Assembly (NCBI RefSeq): GCF_020360975.1
Contig: NW_025408667.1
Span: 11,098,001-11,162,000, forward strand
Direction: 5' to 3'
Length of the DNA stretch: 64,000 nt
Source of the DNA: Hirsutella rhossiliensis
Lineage: Eukaryota; Ascomycota; Sordariomycetes; Hypocreales; Ophiocordycipitaceae
Made by a program: the position numbers and the translations under genes. Below the pieces are notes generated by a model. That model saw nothing but the letters and a program-made list of their open reading frames with translations. It made no database searches and was not told where the DNA came from. This document shows positions 1 through 10,912 of this stretch, one piece after another; the first letter of the stretch is position 1, and each line of letters begins with the position of its first letter.

Positions 1-2
1 TC

Positions 3-3000
3 GAAGGTCGCGGTGAGGCTGTAGCTGCATGGGCGACGGCCAATGGTCTGAATCTGCTCAATCCGGCTGACGTCCCGACAAACCCTCATGGCAACACGAT
101 AGACCTTGCTTTCTCTAATATTGCCTTGGCCGCCGCGGTGGTCGAGGACCACCTCGCTACCAGCTCCGACCACTTCACGCTCAATATCACCCTCCCCGAA
201 CTCGCCGTAACGCCTCCACCCACTGGAAAGGTCCGTCTCACCTCTGACGAGGAAATACGACGCTTTATCGAGATGGTTGAAAACGGTGTGGCGGCTATCC
301 AGCCGTCGACCGCATCCCCTCAAGACCTGGATTCACTTGCCCTGGCAGTGACTAACCTATTTCAGTTTGCCGCCAAGGCTGCAGGCCGGCCGGTCCGCAA
401 AGGTGCGCGCAGCGCACCCTGGTGGACGGAGGAATGCGTCTTGGCGGCGGCGGAGTATCGCGCGGTGAGGAGAGTCTTCCCTCTCGGTTTCTGTCGTGAG
501 GTTCAGCTCGCCAAAAAGACCTTCCGGAGAGTCGTGCGACGAGTCAAGCGCCGCTACTGGCGCGACCTCATTGACAGCTTTACGGACAGCGCATCCGTCT
601 TCAGGGCAGTCCGTTGGTTGAGATCGCCCGGTGCTTTCCAACCACCGCCTCTGCAAGTGGACGATGCAGTTTACGAGACCCAGCTGGACAAAGCCAACGC
701 ACTGCGACGGGCAACGCTCGAACGCCGCACCTCGCAGGACGACATCACGGACCCGTGGGTCCCAGTGGATCCAGTGAGAACAATTCCATTCTCCCAGGAC
801 ATCTCCTCGAGGAGGTCCGGGACGCAACCCTGCGAACGGGTAACACCTCTCCCGGCTCTGATAACATCACTGTCAAGATGCTCCGTGCCGTTTGGCACGC
901 CATTGGGAACCTTGTCCACAAGCTGTACCAGGGCTGTCTCAACATCGGCCACCACCCCAAGCCTTTCAGGAAGCGGAAGTGGTTATGATCACAAAGCCAG
1001 GGCGACGGAACCTGTCAGAGGCCCGCGCCTGGCGGCCGATCTCGCCCTCTCTTGCCTTGGTAAGGGCTCGAACGGCTGATTGCACGCCGTTTGGCGTGGG
1101 CATCAGTCCACTATGGTGTTTTGCACTCGCAACAAGCCGGCGCACTGCCCAAAAGGTCCGCCGTTGACCTCGTCGCGGCACTAGTCCACGACATTGAGGA
1201 AGCTTTCGCACGCAAGCAGGTGGCCACACTCGTGACGATGGACATCGAAGGTGCCTTCGATACCGTCCTCCGTAACAGACTCATTCTCCGCCTTCGACAG
1301 CAGGGGTGGCCCTCGAACGTCGCTCGCTGGGCCGGCTCCTTCATGCATGACCGAACGGCATGTATCCGCTATCAGGACGTTACGACTCCGTCGTCACCCC
1401 TGCAGTGCGGACTGCCACAAGGTTCACCAGCCTCTCCCATTCTGTTCTTGCTGTATACGGAGCCAGTCTACCGCTTGAGCAGCCCGAAAGGACGCTTCGG
1501 CTATGCAGACGACACCGCTATCCTTTGCGTCGGCAACAATCTGGAGGAGACTGCCCGCAAAGCGTCAAGACACGTCCACGAACTCATGGAATGGGGTACC
1601 GAAAATGCGATAGCCTTTGACCCCAAGAAGACCGAAGTCATGCACTTCTCCCGAACGAAGCCGAGAACTGCACCGCCAGTCTTCCATGGCGAGATGGAAA
1701 AGCGGCCGGAATGCGCCATGCGCTGGCTAGGCATCTGGCTCGACAGCACCCTGTCCTTCAAGACCCACGTCGAGAAGTGGACAGCCAAAGCGCAAAGAGT
1801 AGCCCACCACCTCCAGGGAATGACGAACACCAACCGGGGACCCCTGCCGAGTGCGGTCCGGAGAGCCGTCCGCGCCTGCATCGAGCCTCAACTCCTCTTC
1901 GGAGCAGAGGCATGGTACCCGGGCATGACCAGCCCGCGATGGACCCAACCGGTGAGGGAAGGGCCTTCAGGAATAAGACACCTCATCCGGCGAATGGACA
2001 AGTCGCTCCATACGGCCGTGCGGGCCATCCTTCCAATCTGGAAGACCACGCCGCTGAGCGCTAGGCACCGGGAAGCTGGTATACCGCCAGTTTCGCAACT
2101 GCTCGAGTCGTACCGAATACGCTTCGCGGCCCGCCTCAGGTCCCTCGATGAAGCACATCCACTTGTGACGCGAACGAAGCCGATACGGGCCCCGCCATCA
2201 ACAGGGCCATCAAGCTCAAGTATCAGCTTCCACGAAAGCCTTTCCGACCAGACTGCGTCGCACTGACGAGCTGCTAGCCAGATGCGCCAGGCCAGAGCTC
2301 CTTCCACGCAGATTCGCCAGCGGCCAGCCCTGCAAACTGCACCGAAGGAGGAATCAGCGGCCAACTTCCGCGACTGGCTCCGGTCAGTTGCTCCACGAAC
2401 AGCAATCGTCTACTCAGACGGATCCTCTCCGCAGAGGAGCCGCAGGGTACGGCTATGCAATACATTTGGATGGACTCACCGTCCTCGATGGAAACGGGCG
2501 CCTGGGTCCCGCTGAAGTCTTCGACGCTGAGGCCAAGGGCGCCCTTGAAGGCCTCCGTGCTGCTCTCGGTCTCCCAGGGCCAGAGCGAATCGCCGTATGC
2601 CTCGATAACCTTGCAGTCGCGTCGTGCCTGCGAGGCATGCCGTCAGACTCGTCCCAGAATGAGTTCCTGGAATTCCAGGCCTTGGCCGCAGAACATGGTG
2701 CCACCGAGATCCGTTGGATTCCCGGCCATACCAACATCCCAGGCAACGAGCAGGCCGACGCCTTAGCTAAGGCGGGAACCTCTCAACCCGAACCGGTAGA
2801 TGCTCTCCCGACGCTGGCATATCTGCGTAAGGTCGCTCGGCGGCGACCAAAAGACGCGTTTAAAGCCTGGTGGGAAGTGTCTGCACCCCAGCAATACAAG
2901 GTCCTCGACCTTGACGCCACGACTGGCTGCCCGCCAGAACTTACCATCCCACGACCTCTCCTCCACCACCTGCTCGCAGCAAGAACCCACCATGGGGACT

Positions 3001-3234
3001 TCGCTGACTACCATGAAAGGTTCAACCACGACGACGCACGACTGACGTGCTCGTGTGGGCGACGAAAAGAGCCAAAACATCTTTCTACTGCAGGAAGATC
3101 CCGCCGCAAGTTCGGATGAGGCTGGCGCCCTCACCGACCGCGGCGGTCAACCGAGCAATAGGAAGAAATTTCGACCGGTTCGTCAAGGTGGCGAAGGCAA
3201 GCTCGTTCTTCGGGACGATCTGCCTCGCCATTAG
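3..3234 (+). pseudogene. LINE ORF2 (endonuclease-RT-RNase H), copy A, frameshifted
   Basis: The polyprotein would nick target DNA and reverse-transcribe the element RNA. Frame 3 opens at the window edge in the C-terminal part of the endonuclease (NTIDLAFSN, SSDHF near 165). The RT carries FDTV near 1257, QGSPASPILF near 1420 and YADD at about 1502. RNase H shows YSDGS near 2412 and GHTNIPGNEQADALAKAG near 2727. Frames change near 810, 970, 1065, between 2240 and 2440, and near 3090. The stop matching copy B is TAG at 3232-3234 after one further shift. The codons remain well conserved, so the damage is mostly indels and fairly recent. Not functional as read. Confidence 0.9.
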
Positions 3235-3626
3235 GCGGCTGCGCCTCTTCCTCCTTTCCCGCTTTCCTTTGTGTGCGTATTCTCTCCTCGACTCGGCCAG
3301 GCGGAGGGTGTTGCGACACCCTTTGTCCCGCCCGGGTCAATCGAGCTGCATTGCAGCTCCTCATCTCGTTCGAAGTTTGCCTCGTTGAGGCCAATATGAA
3401 AGACAATGTTGTCGCGCCTGGTCGTCCCGCTGACGGGCAACAGGCTGAGCAAAGGAGCGCCTTTGAGCCGATGAAATGCTGGATGGTGGATTGTGTACGT
3501 TCTGTGGAAGGCAGCTACTGCGGGTTGGCGCCCATTTCGTTTGCGCGTTTCAAGGTCATGGCTCACCCCGCTTTTGCTGTATCGATAAGTAGATTGTAGA
3601 CTCCCAGTAGCTCAGCACGTCCTGTG

Positions 3627-3662
3627 CCCCGTCTCGGGGACCTGAGCGACCTGAAGGTCGCT
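3627..3662 (+). other. Tandem hairpins in LINE 3' UTR, copy A
   Basis: Two adjacent stem-loops: CCCC-gtctc-GGGG (3627-3639) and a perfect 7-bp stem AGCGACC-tgaa-GGTCGCT (3645-3662). They lie just before the AAT tail. The same pair occurs in copy B with a changed loop. Position and conservation suggest the RNA structure that the RT recognises to start target-primed reverse transcription; that role is inferred from other LINEs. Confidence 0.6.
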
Positions 3663-3675
3663 GGACGCAAAATAC

Positions 3676-3726
<51 letters not shown>
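3676..3726 (+). repeat. (AAT)17 tail of LINE copy A
   Basis: A pure AAT microsatellite of 51 bp replaces a poly(A) tail at the 3' end of the LINE. The homologous tail of copy B has 7 units. Confidence 0.95.
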
Positions 3727-3739
3727 CTTATCTTATCTC
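3727..3739 (+). repeat. Target site duplication, left of LINE copy B
   Basis: The 13-mer CTTATCTTATCTC here is repeated exactly at 9726-9738, directly after the AAT tail of copy B. The two copies bracket 3740-9725 and mark it as one insertion placed right at the tail of copy A. Confidence 0.85.
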
Positions 3740-3866
3740 ACCTTCCTTTGTCATCACACTTTCTTGGCATGCAATTGTTAAGAAAGTGGCACAATTTCTA
3801 CCAATTTGCTTAACACGTGCACGACAACCTCTGCAGCAGCGCTCTGCGCTGGCTTCGGCTGCGGCC

Positions 3867-5619
3867 ATGGCATCTGCCACGAGCTCGCATGCCAGCTCGG
3901 ATCCCTTTGATCTGGGTGCTCATACCCCGCCTAACCTTGCTCGCTTAGCCCGTGCATCTCAGCTGCGAAATAGTTCTCCCATTGTGACCCGTCCCATTGG
4001 TCTCTCTTCAGCATTCCGGCGGCCGGCAGCAACGCCGTCGTCGCCCCTCATCCGCCTGTCCAATGCCGCCGCTACGGAAGGAGCGCGGCGTGAACCCGTC
4101 CCGAGCCTGCCCGGCACCACCGAGACCGACGTGCTCCAACCGGTGTCTATCATTGATGCAGCTAACAAACTCGCCGGCGACGAAACCGATGCCCACAACG
4201 CCAAAATGACGGTTTTTCGGGCCTTCTGCGAATCATTCGAGCAGACTGCGAAGCAATTCACATCTGGTCTCGAACACAGCTTCGCAGAGCACTTCTCCAA
4301 CCGTTTTCTCGACCTCTGGAGGCAGACGCCCTCCGATCTCCGACTCGCATCTGCGCCGACGTACAGCAGCGTGGCCGCCGGTCGCACCGCAAGCCAGCGG
4401 CCATGTGGCCACTCTCCCACGGCCGCTGCAGCCCCGCAACAAGAGCCACAACAGCCAATTTCCCGTCTCCAGGGACGACCAATCCCCGCCCCGCCGAAAG
4501 AAGACCTCCGGGTTTTTGTGCGACTCCCGGCCGAAGCACCGGCGAGGGACCACAATAGCTACGCAATCCGGACCCACATTGCCGCCAAAGTCGGCATCGA
4601 CCTTCACCAAGTCCCAGCCGCTTTCAAGGTGAACTCCGGATGGGCCATCAGAACAACAGATGCGACCATTCGGGATCTTATCGTCCAACGACAGTCAGAG
4701 TGGTCCCAAGACATGGGCGCGACAGATGTAGAAATCAGCCAGAGATGGTACACCTACGCCGTGGCAAACTGCCCCTATATTCTTACCGACCTACAGGGAA
4801 AGAATTGGACTACGAGCCAGCCGCCAAAGATGAAATCGCCTGCCAGACCGGCCTCAAACCCATCAGGGTGCGCCCGCCAGGCGCAAGCCGAACGACCCCT
4901 GACCTGTACCTTGATTGTCTCATTCCTCGAACCGACTGATAAGCCCTGAGGCTGTTTGGATCCAGTCGGCTCGCCCAATACATTGAGAGATCTAGCCTGC
5001 CCAGCCAGTGCGACAAGTGCTGGGACTTTCACGCCCGACACACCTGCGACCGACAAGCATCCTGCAAGCGGTGCGGACGGCGCGGCCACGACGCGGAAGC
5101 TTGCGTGGCCCTCGAGCGGTGCGCGAACTGCCTTGGGCCCCACGCCGCAGACTTTGCGAAGTGCCCTGCGCGCCCGAAGCGATCACACGGCGTCATTCGC
5201 CGTCTGACGAGAGAAGAGAAATCTCGCGTCCGAGAGCTGGGCGCTCAACTGTCCGCCCGGCGAAAGGAACAATACGAAAGAGTAGAACGATCCGAGCAGC
5301 CCGAACGGGATGCCACCTGCTCGCCGGGTGGTGTCACCGAAAAGACAGTAACGCCTGGGCCTGACAGGAAGACCGCCTCGGAATCGACGCACCTCACCCC
5401 CCGACCTCAAGTGCTGCCCGGGACGACGGACAGCAAGCCCAACCTCATGACGAAGCCCCACGGCGCGGTAGCGAATCGACCCTAAGCTCGACCAGGACCG
5501 TAACCCCGCCTTCCGTCATGATGGCCTCGGCACCCAAACCTCCGGGTGGAGGCCAACGACACAGATCTGCTTCTCCTACGAAGAAGCGACGCATCATTGA
5601 GGACTCTGTCTCTCCATGA
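3867..5619 (+). pseudogene. LINE ORF1 (gag-like, three zinc knuckles), copy B
   Basis: This is the nucleic-acid-binding ORF1 protein of the LINE. The first ATG is at 3867 (MASATSSHAS). The central part (4500-4780) looks like the RRM-like core of fungal LINE ORF1. A shift near 4790 moves the frame, and a TGA-TAA pair at 4937-4942 interrupts it. Three cysteine knuckles follow at 5009-5170: an irregular CDKC motif, a classical CKRCGRRGHDAEAC, and CANCLGPH with a distant Cys. A further shift puts the C-terminus in frame 1, ending with the basic run SPTKKRRIIEDS and TGA at 5617-5619. The acidic/basic Ser-Pro tail may hold a nuclear signal (inference). Confidence 0.8.
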
Positions 5620-8600
5620 CGAGATACCCACGCACAAATCATGTGGCAATAAGACTCTGCGAGTCTTCCAAGCGAACGTGGGCAAGATCTCGCCGGCGCA
5701 CGACTGCGCCCTTGCCCTCGCCGATTCCGAACATTACGATGTGGTGCTCCTCCAGGAGCCATGGACAGAAACAAAGGGCGGCCGATGCCTTACCAAAACA
5801 CATCCCGCCTACGACACCTTCTCCCCGGTTGACAGCTGGGAAGACAATAGCACCCGACCCAGAGTCATGACCTATGTCCGCCGCAGGCCTGGGCTGATGG
5901 TAGATCAGAGGAGGCCCGCGGCAACTCGTGACATTCTTTGGCTCACGGTCAACGACATCACTTTGGTCAACGTTTACCGCCAACCGTCATACGACGAGGC
6001 CCTCGACATACTACTCCAATGGCCCGCGCCAAACAGATGTCTGGTAGCAGGCGATTTCAACGCCAAACACCACAGCTGGCAAGCCGGCCGCATCGAGGGC
6101 CGCGGCGAGGCTGTAGCTGCATGGGCGACAGCCAACGGTCTGAACCTGCTCAACCCGGCTGACGTCCCGACAAATCCTCGCGGCAATACGATCGACCTTG
6201 CCTTCTCTAATATCGCCTTGGCCAATGCCGTGGTGGAAGACCATCTTGCCACCAGCTCCGACCACTTCACGCTCAGCACTACCCTGCCTGAGCTCGCTGT
6301 AGCGCCCCCACCCACTGGGAAGGTTCGCCTTACCTCTGACGAGGAAATAAGACGCTTCGTAGAGATGGTTGAAAACGGCGTGGCGGCTATCGAGCCGTCA
6401 ACCGCTTCCCTCAAGACTTGGATTCACTTGCCTTAGCAGTGACTAACCTACTTCAGTTTGCCGCCAAAGCTGCAGGCCGGCCGGTCCGCAAGGGCGCACG
6501 CAGCGCGCCCTGGTGGACGGAGGAATGCTCCTTGGCCGCGGTGGAGTATCGCGCAGTGAGGAGAGTCTACGCTCTCGGTTTCGGCCGAGAGGTTCAGCTC
6601 GCGAAAAGGAAGTTCCAGAGAGTCGTGCGGCGAGTCAAGCGCCGTTACTGGCGCGATCTGATTGACAGCTTCACGGACAGTGCGTCCGTCTTCAAGGCGG
6701 TCCGTTGGCTGAGATCGCCCGGTGCTTTCCAACCACCGCCTCTGCAAGTGGATGATACCGTCTATGAGACCCAACTAGACAAAGCCAACGCCCTGCGACG
6801 AGCAACGCTCGAACGTCGCACTTCGCAGGATGACATCACGGATCCGTGGGTCCCAGTGGACACAGCGAGGACGATTCCTTTCGCTCAGAACGTTTCCCTG
6901 GAGGAGGTCCGGGACGCGACCCTTCGCACGGGTAACACCTCTCCCGGCTCCGATAACATTACGGTCAAGATGCTCCGTGCCGTCTGGCATACCATTGGAA
7001 GCCTCGTCCACAAGCTGTATCAGGGCTGTCTCGACATCGGTCACCATCCTAAGCCTTTCAGGGAAGCGGAAGTGGTTATGATCACGAAGCCGGGGCGTCG
7101 GAACCTGTCAGAGGCCCGCGCCTGGCGTCCAATCTCTCCTCTCCTGTCTGGGCAAAGGCCTCGAACGGCTTATTGCGCGCCGTTTGGCGTGGGCATCCGT
7201 CCACTATGGTGTCTTGCACCCACAACAAGCTGGCGCATTGCCGAAAAGGTCCGCTGTTGACCTTGTCGCCGCATTGGTACACGACATCGAGGAGGCTTTC
7301 TCGCGCAAGCAGGTCGCCACACTCGTGACAATGGACGTCGAAGGCGCCTTCGACACTGTCCTTCGTAGCAGGCTCATTCTTCGCCTTCGGCAGCAAGGAT
7401 GGCCTCGGAATGTCGCTCGTTGGGCTGGCTCCTTTATGCATGACCGAGCAGCACGTGTCCGCTACCAGGATGTCATGACACCTCGTCACCCTTGCAGTGC
7501 GGACTGCCGCAAGGATCGCCAGCTTCTCCCATACTTTTCCTACTATACACAGAGCCAATCTACCGCCTGAGCAACCCCAAGGGGCGCTTCGGCTATGCAG
7601 ACGACACTGCCGTCCTTTGCGTCGGAGACTCCCTGGAGGAGACTGCCCACAGAGCGTCGAAACATGTTCACGAACTCATGACATGGGGCACCGCGAACGC
7701 GATAACCTTCGACCCCAAGAAGACTGAAGTCATGCACTTCTCCCGAACTACACCGAGGAATGCACCTCCAGTCTTCCATGGCGAGGTAGAAAAGCGGCCA
7801 GGCTCAGCCATGCGGTGGCTCGGCATCTGGCTTGACAGCACCCTGACGTTCAAGACGCACGTCGAGAAGTGGACTGCCAAAGCGCAAGCAGTGGCCTACC
7901 ATCTCAAGGGTTTGACAATACCAACCGCGGCCCCTACCAGGTGCGGTCCGAGAGCCGTCCGCGCCTGCATCGAGCCGCAATTGTTCTTTGGGGCAGAGGC
8001 GTGGTACCCGGGCATGACCTGCCCGCGATGGAATAAGCCGGCAAAGGAAGGGCCATCAAGAATACGGCACCTCATCCGGCGGATGGACAAGTCGCTCAAC
8101 ACGGCCATGCGAGCCATCCTCCCGGTCTGGAAGACGACGCCGCTCAGCGCCAGGCACCGGGAGGCGGGCATACCGCCAGTTTCGCACCTGCTCCAGGCGT
8201 GTCGAACGCGCTTCGCAGCCCGTCTCAAGTCCTCGACGAAGCGCACCCGCTTGCGGTGCGAACGAAGCCGATCCGGGCCCTGTCATCAACAGGGCCATTA
8301 AGTTAAAATACCAGCGTCCACGACAACCTTTCCGGACCAGACTGCGTCGCACTGACGAGCTGCTCCCAAGGTGCGCCAGGCCAGACCTTCTCGCACGTAG
8401 GTTCGCCAGCGACCAGCGTGGACCCTGCAAACTGCGCCGAAAGAAGAATCGGCGGCAAACTTCGGCGAGTGGCTCCAATCAGTTGCTCCACGGACAGCAA
8501 TCGTCTACTCGGACGGATCCTCTCCCGGAGGGAGCCGCGGGGTACGGCTATGCGGTACATCAGGATGGACTCACCGTCCTCAGCGGTAACGGCCGTCTTG

Positions 8601-9331
8601 GGCTTGCTGAGGTCTTTGATGCCGAGGCGAGAGGCTCCCTAGAGGGTCTGCGTGCTGCGTTGAGCCTCCCGGCTGCAGACCAGATTGTCGTATGCCTCGA
8701 TAACCTCGCGGTCGCGACGTGTCTTCAAGGCATGCCGTCAGATTCCTCCCAGAAGGAGTTCCTGGAATTCCAGGCCTTGGCCGCAGAACATGGTGCCACT
8801 GAGATCCGCTGGATCCCCGGCCACACCAACATCCCAGGTAACGAGCAGGCAGACGCCTTAGCAAAGGCAGGAACCTCTCAACCCGAGCCTGCAGACGCTC
8901 TCCCGACGCTGGCATATCTGCGCAAGGTCGCTAGGCAGCGACCAAAAGACGCATTCAAAGCCTGGTGGGAAGTTTCTGCACCCCAACAGTACAGGGTCCT
9001 CGACCTCGATGCCACGACTGGCTGCCCGCCAGAACTTACCATTCCACGACCTCTGCTCCACCATCTGCTCGCAGCAAGAACCCACCACGGGGACTTCGCT
9101 GATTACCACGAAAGGTTGAACCACGACGATGCGCGACTGACGTGCTCATGTGGTCGACGAAAAGAACCAAAGCATCTCTTCTATTGCCGGAAGATCGCGC
9201 CGCGACATCGGATGAGGTTGGCATCCTCACCGAGCGCGGCGGTCAACCGAGCAATAGGCAGAGACTTCGACCAGTTCGTCAAGGTGGCGAAGGCAAGCTC
9301 GTTCTTTGGAACGATCTGCCCTCGCCACTAG
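5522..9331 (+). pseudogene. LINE ORF2 (endonuclease-RT-RNase H), copy B, frameshifted
   Basis: The endonuclease is intact at 5660-6290 (QANVGK, LQEPW, AGDFNAKH, NTIDLAFSN, SSDHF). A shift occurs near 6410, then the linker and N-terminal RT run to about 7150. Further shifts lie near 7145, 7485 and 8240. RT motifs are FDTV near 7348, QCGLPQGSPASPILF near 7495 and YADD near 7594. RNase H ends at the TAG at 9329-9331. The frame that carries the endonuclease has no ATG in its first hundred codons. The ORF1 stop overlaps an ATG as ATGA at 5616-5619, but in another frame, so the true start is uncertain. The copy is not autonomous as read. Confidence 0.9.
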
Positions 9332-9655
9332 GCGGCAGCAACCGCTTTCCCTCCTTCCCTTCCCCTTTGTTTGCACACACACCCATTTTCTCTTACCCGA
9401 CTCGGCCGGGCGGAGGGTGCTCTCCGGAACCGGCCCTGTGAGGCCAAAACGAAAGACATGGCTGTCGCGCCTGAACGTCCCGCTGACGGGCAGCAGGCTG
9501 AGCAAAGAAGCGCCTTTGAGCCGATGAAATGCTGAATGGTGGATTGTTTACGTTCTGTGGAAGGGGCAGAAGACGCGGATTGGTACTCGTTTCGTTTCGC
9601 GTATTGTGGGCCTACTCCGCGATAGTAGACTTCCAGCAGCTCAGCACGTCCTGTG

Positions 9656-9691
9656 CCCCGTCTCGGGGACCTGAGCGACCTAAAGGTCGCT
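9656..9691 (+). other. Tandem hairpins in LINE 3' UTR, copy B
   Basis: Same arrangement as 3627-3662: CCCC-gtctc-GGGG, then AGCGACC-taaa-GGTCGCT. The 7-bp stem is unchanged while the tetraloop differs from copy A (taaa instead of tgaa). This supports a conserved RNA fold rather than chance. Confidence 0.6.
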
Positions 9692-9704
9692 GGACGGAAA
9701 ATAC

Positions 9705-9725
9705 AATAATAATAATAATAATAAT
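9705..9725 (+). repeat. (AAT)7 tail of LINE copy B
   Basis: Pure AAT repeat of 21 bp at the 3' end of the element, directly before the right-hand target duplication. Confidence 0.93.
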
Positions 9726-9738
9726 CTTATCTTATCTC
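9726..9738 (+). repeat. Target site duplication, right of LINE copy B
   Basis: CTTATCTTATCTC, identical to 3727-3739. Confidence 0.85.
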
Positions 9739-10095
9739 TGGCGCCCATGGCATCAATCCCACCTGATGACCGAGATTTCGTTCCAACATACCGCACGTAT
9801 GCAACGTCGCCATAGAGCTTATGATGGCCGTACACTGTAGAGCTTCGTCGTGATCTTATAGAGCAGCCATGAATGGGTTTCCGCAGAGCATGTTTGCTGG
9901 AGTTGCAAGATACTAATTATGTCAACGTATTTATGGGGGGTTTGGCTGTACATACCAACATGTCTTAACGCCTTGACCTGGTTTGGGTCGATAGACGCTA
10001 AATCACGCTTTGTCGCGTCAGGCACCAACAGGGGCTGACTGACGCGTCTGAGAAGACGCGCTTAAAGGTTCCCCGCGGTGATTTCCGCGAACCGC
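9739..10095. other. Non-coding stretch
   Basis: No ORF with recognisable features, no repeat structure and no RNA gene were seen here. Confidence 0.5.
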
Positions 10096-10372
10096 GTCAC
10101 TCATTCGATCGAATCGATCGAATCCGGTCGAACGCATGGGAGCCGTTCGATTCGATGGCGACCAAAATGTGCCCCTGTTCGATTCGTCTGTCGAATGAAA
10201 TACGCCACGTTCGATTCGATGCTGTCGAATGTCGAATGAGGTACACCGCGTTCGATTCGATGCGAATCGAATGGGGCCGTGGCAGATTCGATATCGAATC
10301 GAACGCCAAGAAATTCGATTCGATATTCGTAAGACTTGGCATCGAATGAATCTATCGATTCGATTCCCGTTC
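10096..10372. repeat. Degenerate TTCGATTCGA-rich repeat cluster
   Basis: About 280 bp are packed with copies of TTCGAT/ATCGAA and the nested palindrome TCGA, for example ATTCGATTCGAT and GATATCGAATCG. Copies occur in both orientations at irregular 20-35 bp spacing, separated by unique sequence. It is not a clean satellite. It overlaps the C-terminal end of the minus-strand ORF at 10352-10882. Confidence 0.75.
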
Positions 10373-10882
10373 GTAAGATGTCCATCCCTGATCCGGAACA
10401 CTTTGTGGCAGCTTGCTGGCATCAGCTCCAAGAAGCCCGTACTGCGGAAAAGGGTTCTCCCGGAGAGAATTCCCATATTGACGGACAGACTCGCTGAAAA
10501 TCGGAGTGCTCATAACATCATCTTCGTGTCCAAGATGATGTTCTTCGGGTCCCAGCAGGTCGAAATGCGAGCTAAGGTTGGGCAATTCTGATCTCAAGCT
10601 TATCTGCGAGCCACTAGCTGTTATGGCTGAGGGCTGCGGAAAGCGCTCCCTTGCTATCCGAGTAGACTCGAATACATTGGCTGAGAGGAGCTGTTTTATT
10701 GTTTGGGAGACCACGTCGAAACCGTGCTCCTCGACCAACCTTGCAATAGCCGGCTGTGACTTGTGTCGATTTATAAGAGCAATTATCTTAGCATGTCGAC
10801 GAAGCTGAGCACTTTGATCCTTGAAAATGTCGTTGAAAGCTAAGTAAATAGCTCTTTCATCCGGTGAGATTTCACTTGTCAT
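10352..10882 (-). CDS. Hypothetical protein, about 176 aa
   Basis: An open frame on the minus strand that I do not recognise. I chose the ATG giving MTSEISPDERAIY; an in-frame ATG ten codons upstream (10912) is possible. The N-terminal half is helical and charged (region around RRHAKIIALINRHKSQ). The C-terminal half is low in secondary structure and runs into the TTCGAT cluster. No signal peptide or membrane segment is seen. The balanced amino-acid composition suggests a real or once-real protein. It could be the first exon of a longer gene. Confidence 0.4.
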   Translation of the reverse strand: MTSEISPDERAIYLAFNDIFKDQSAQLRRHAKIIALINRHKSQPAIARLVEEHGFDVVSQTIKQLLSANVFESTRIARERFPQPSAITASGSQISLRSELPNLSSHFDLLGPEEHHLGHEDDVMSTPIFSESVRQYGNSLRENPFPQYGLLGADASKLPQSVPDQGWTSYERESNR

Positions 10883-10912
10883 TTTCGCCGTTGAAATAGC
10901 TTTGAACCTCAA

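Larger units (their letters stand above)
1..3726 (+). mobile_element. LINE (non-LTR retrotransposon), copy A, 5' part outside window
   Basis: This copy starts inside the endonuclease domain at the window edge and runs through reverse transcriptase and RNase H to a 3' UTR ending in (AAT)n. The domain order (APE-type endonuclease, RT with YADD, RNase H) and the trinucleotide tail fit the Tad1/I-like LINEs of filamentous fungi. It is closely similar over its whole length to copy B at 3740-9725. Several single-base shifts break the reading frame, so this copy is not autonomous. Confidence 0.93.
3740..9725 (+). mobile_element. LINE (Tad1/I-like), copy B, full length with TSD
   Basis: The element is 5986 bp: a 5' UTR of about 125 bp, ORF1 (gag-like), ORF2 (endonuclease, RT, RNase H), a 3' UTR with paired hairpins, and (AAT)7. 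It is flanked by 13-bp direct repeats (3727-3739 and 9726-9738). It is complete in extent but both ORFs carry frameshifts. GC content is high, so repeat-induced point mutation has not visibly acted on it. Confidence 0.92.

Noticed and set aside
1..9738. The LINE pair as a segmental tandem duplication
   Set aside because: The 13-bp target duplication flanks only copy B and starts at the AAT tail of copy A, which fits a separate retrotransposition.
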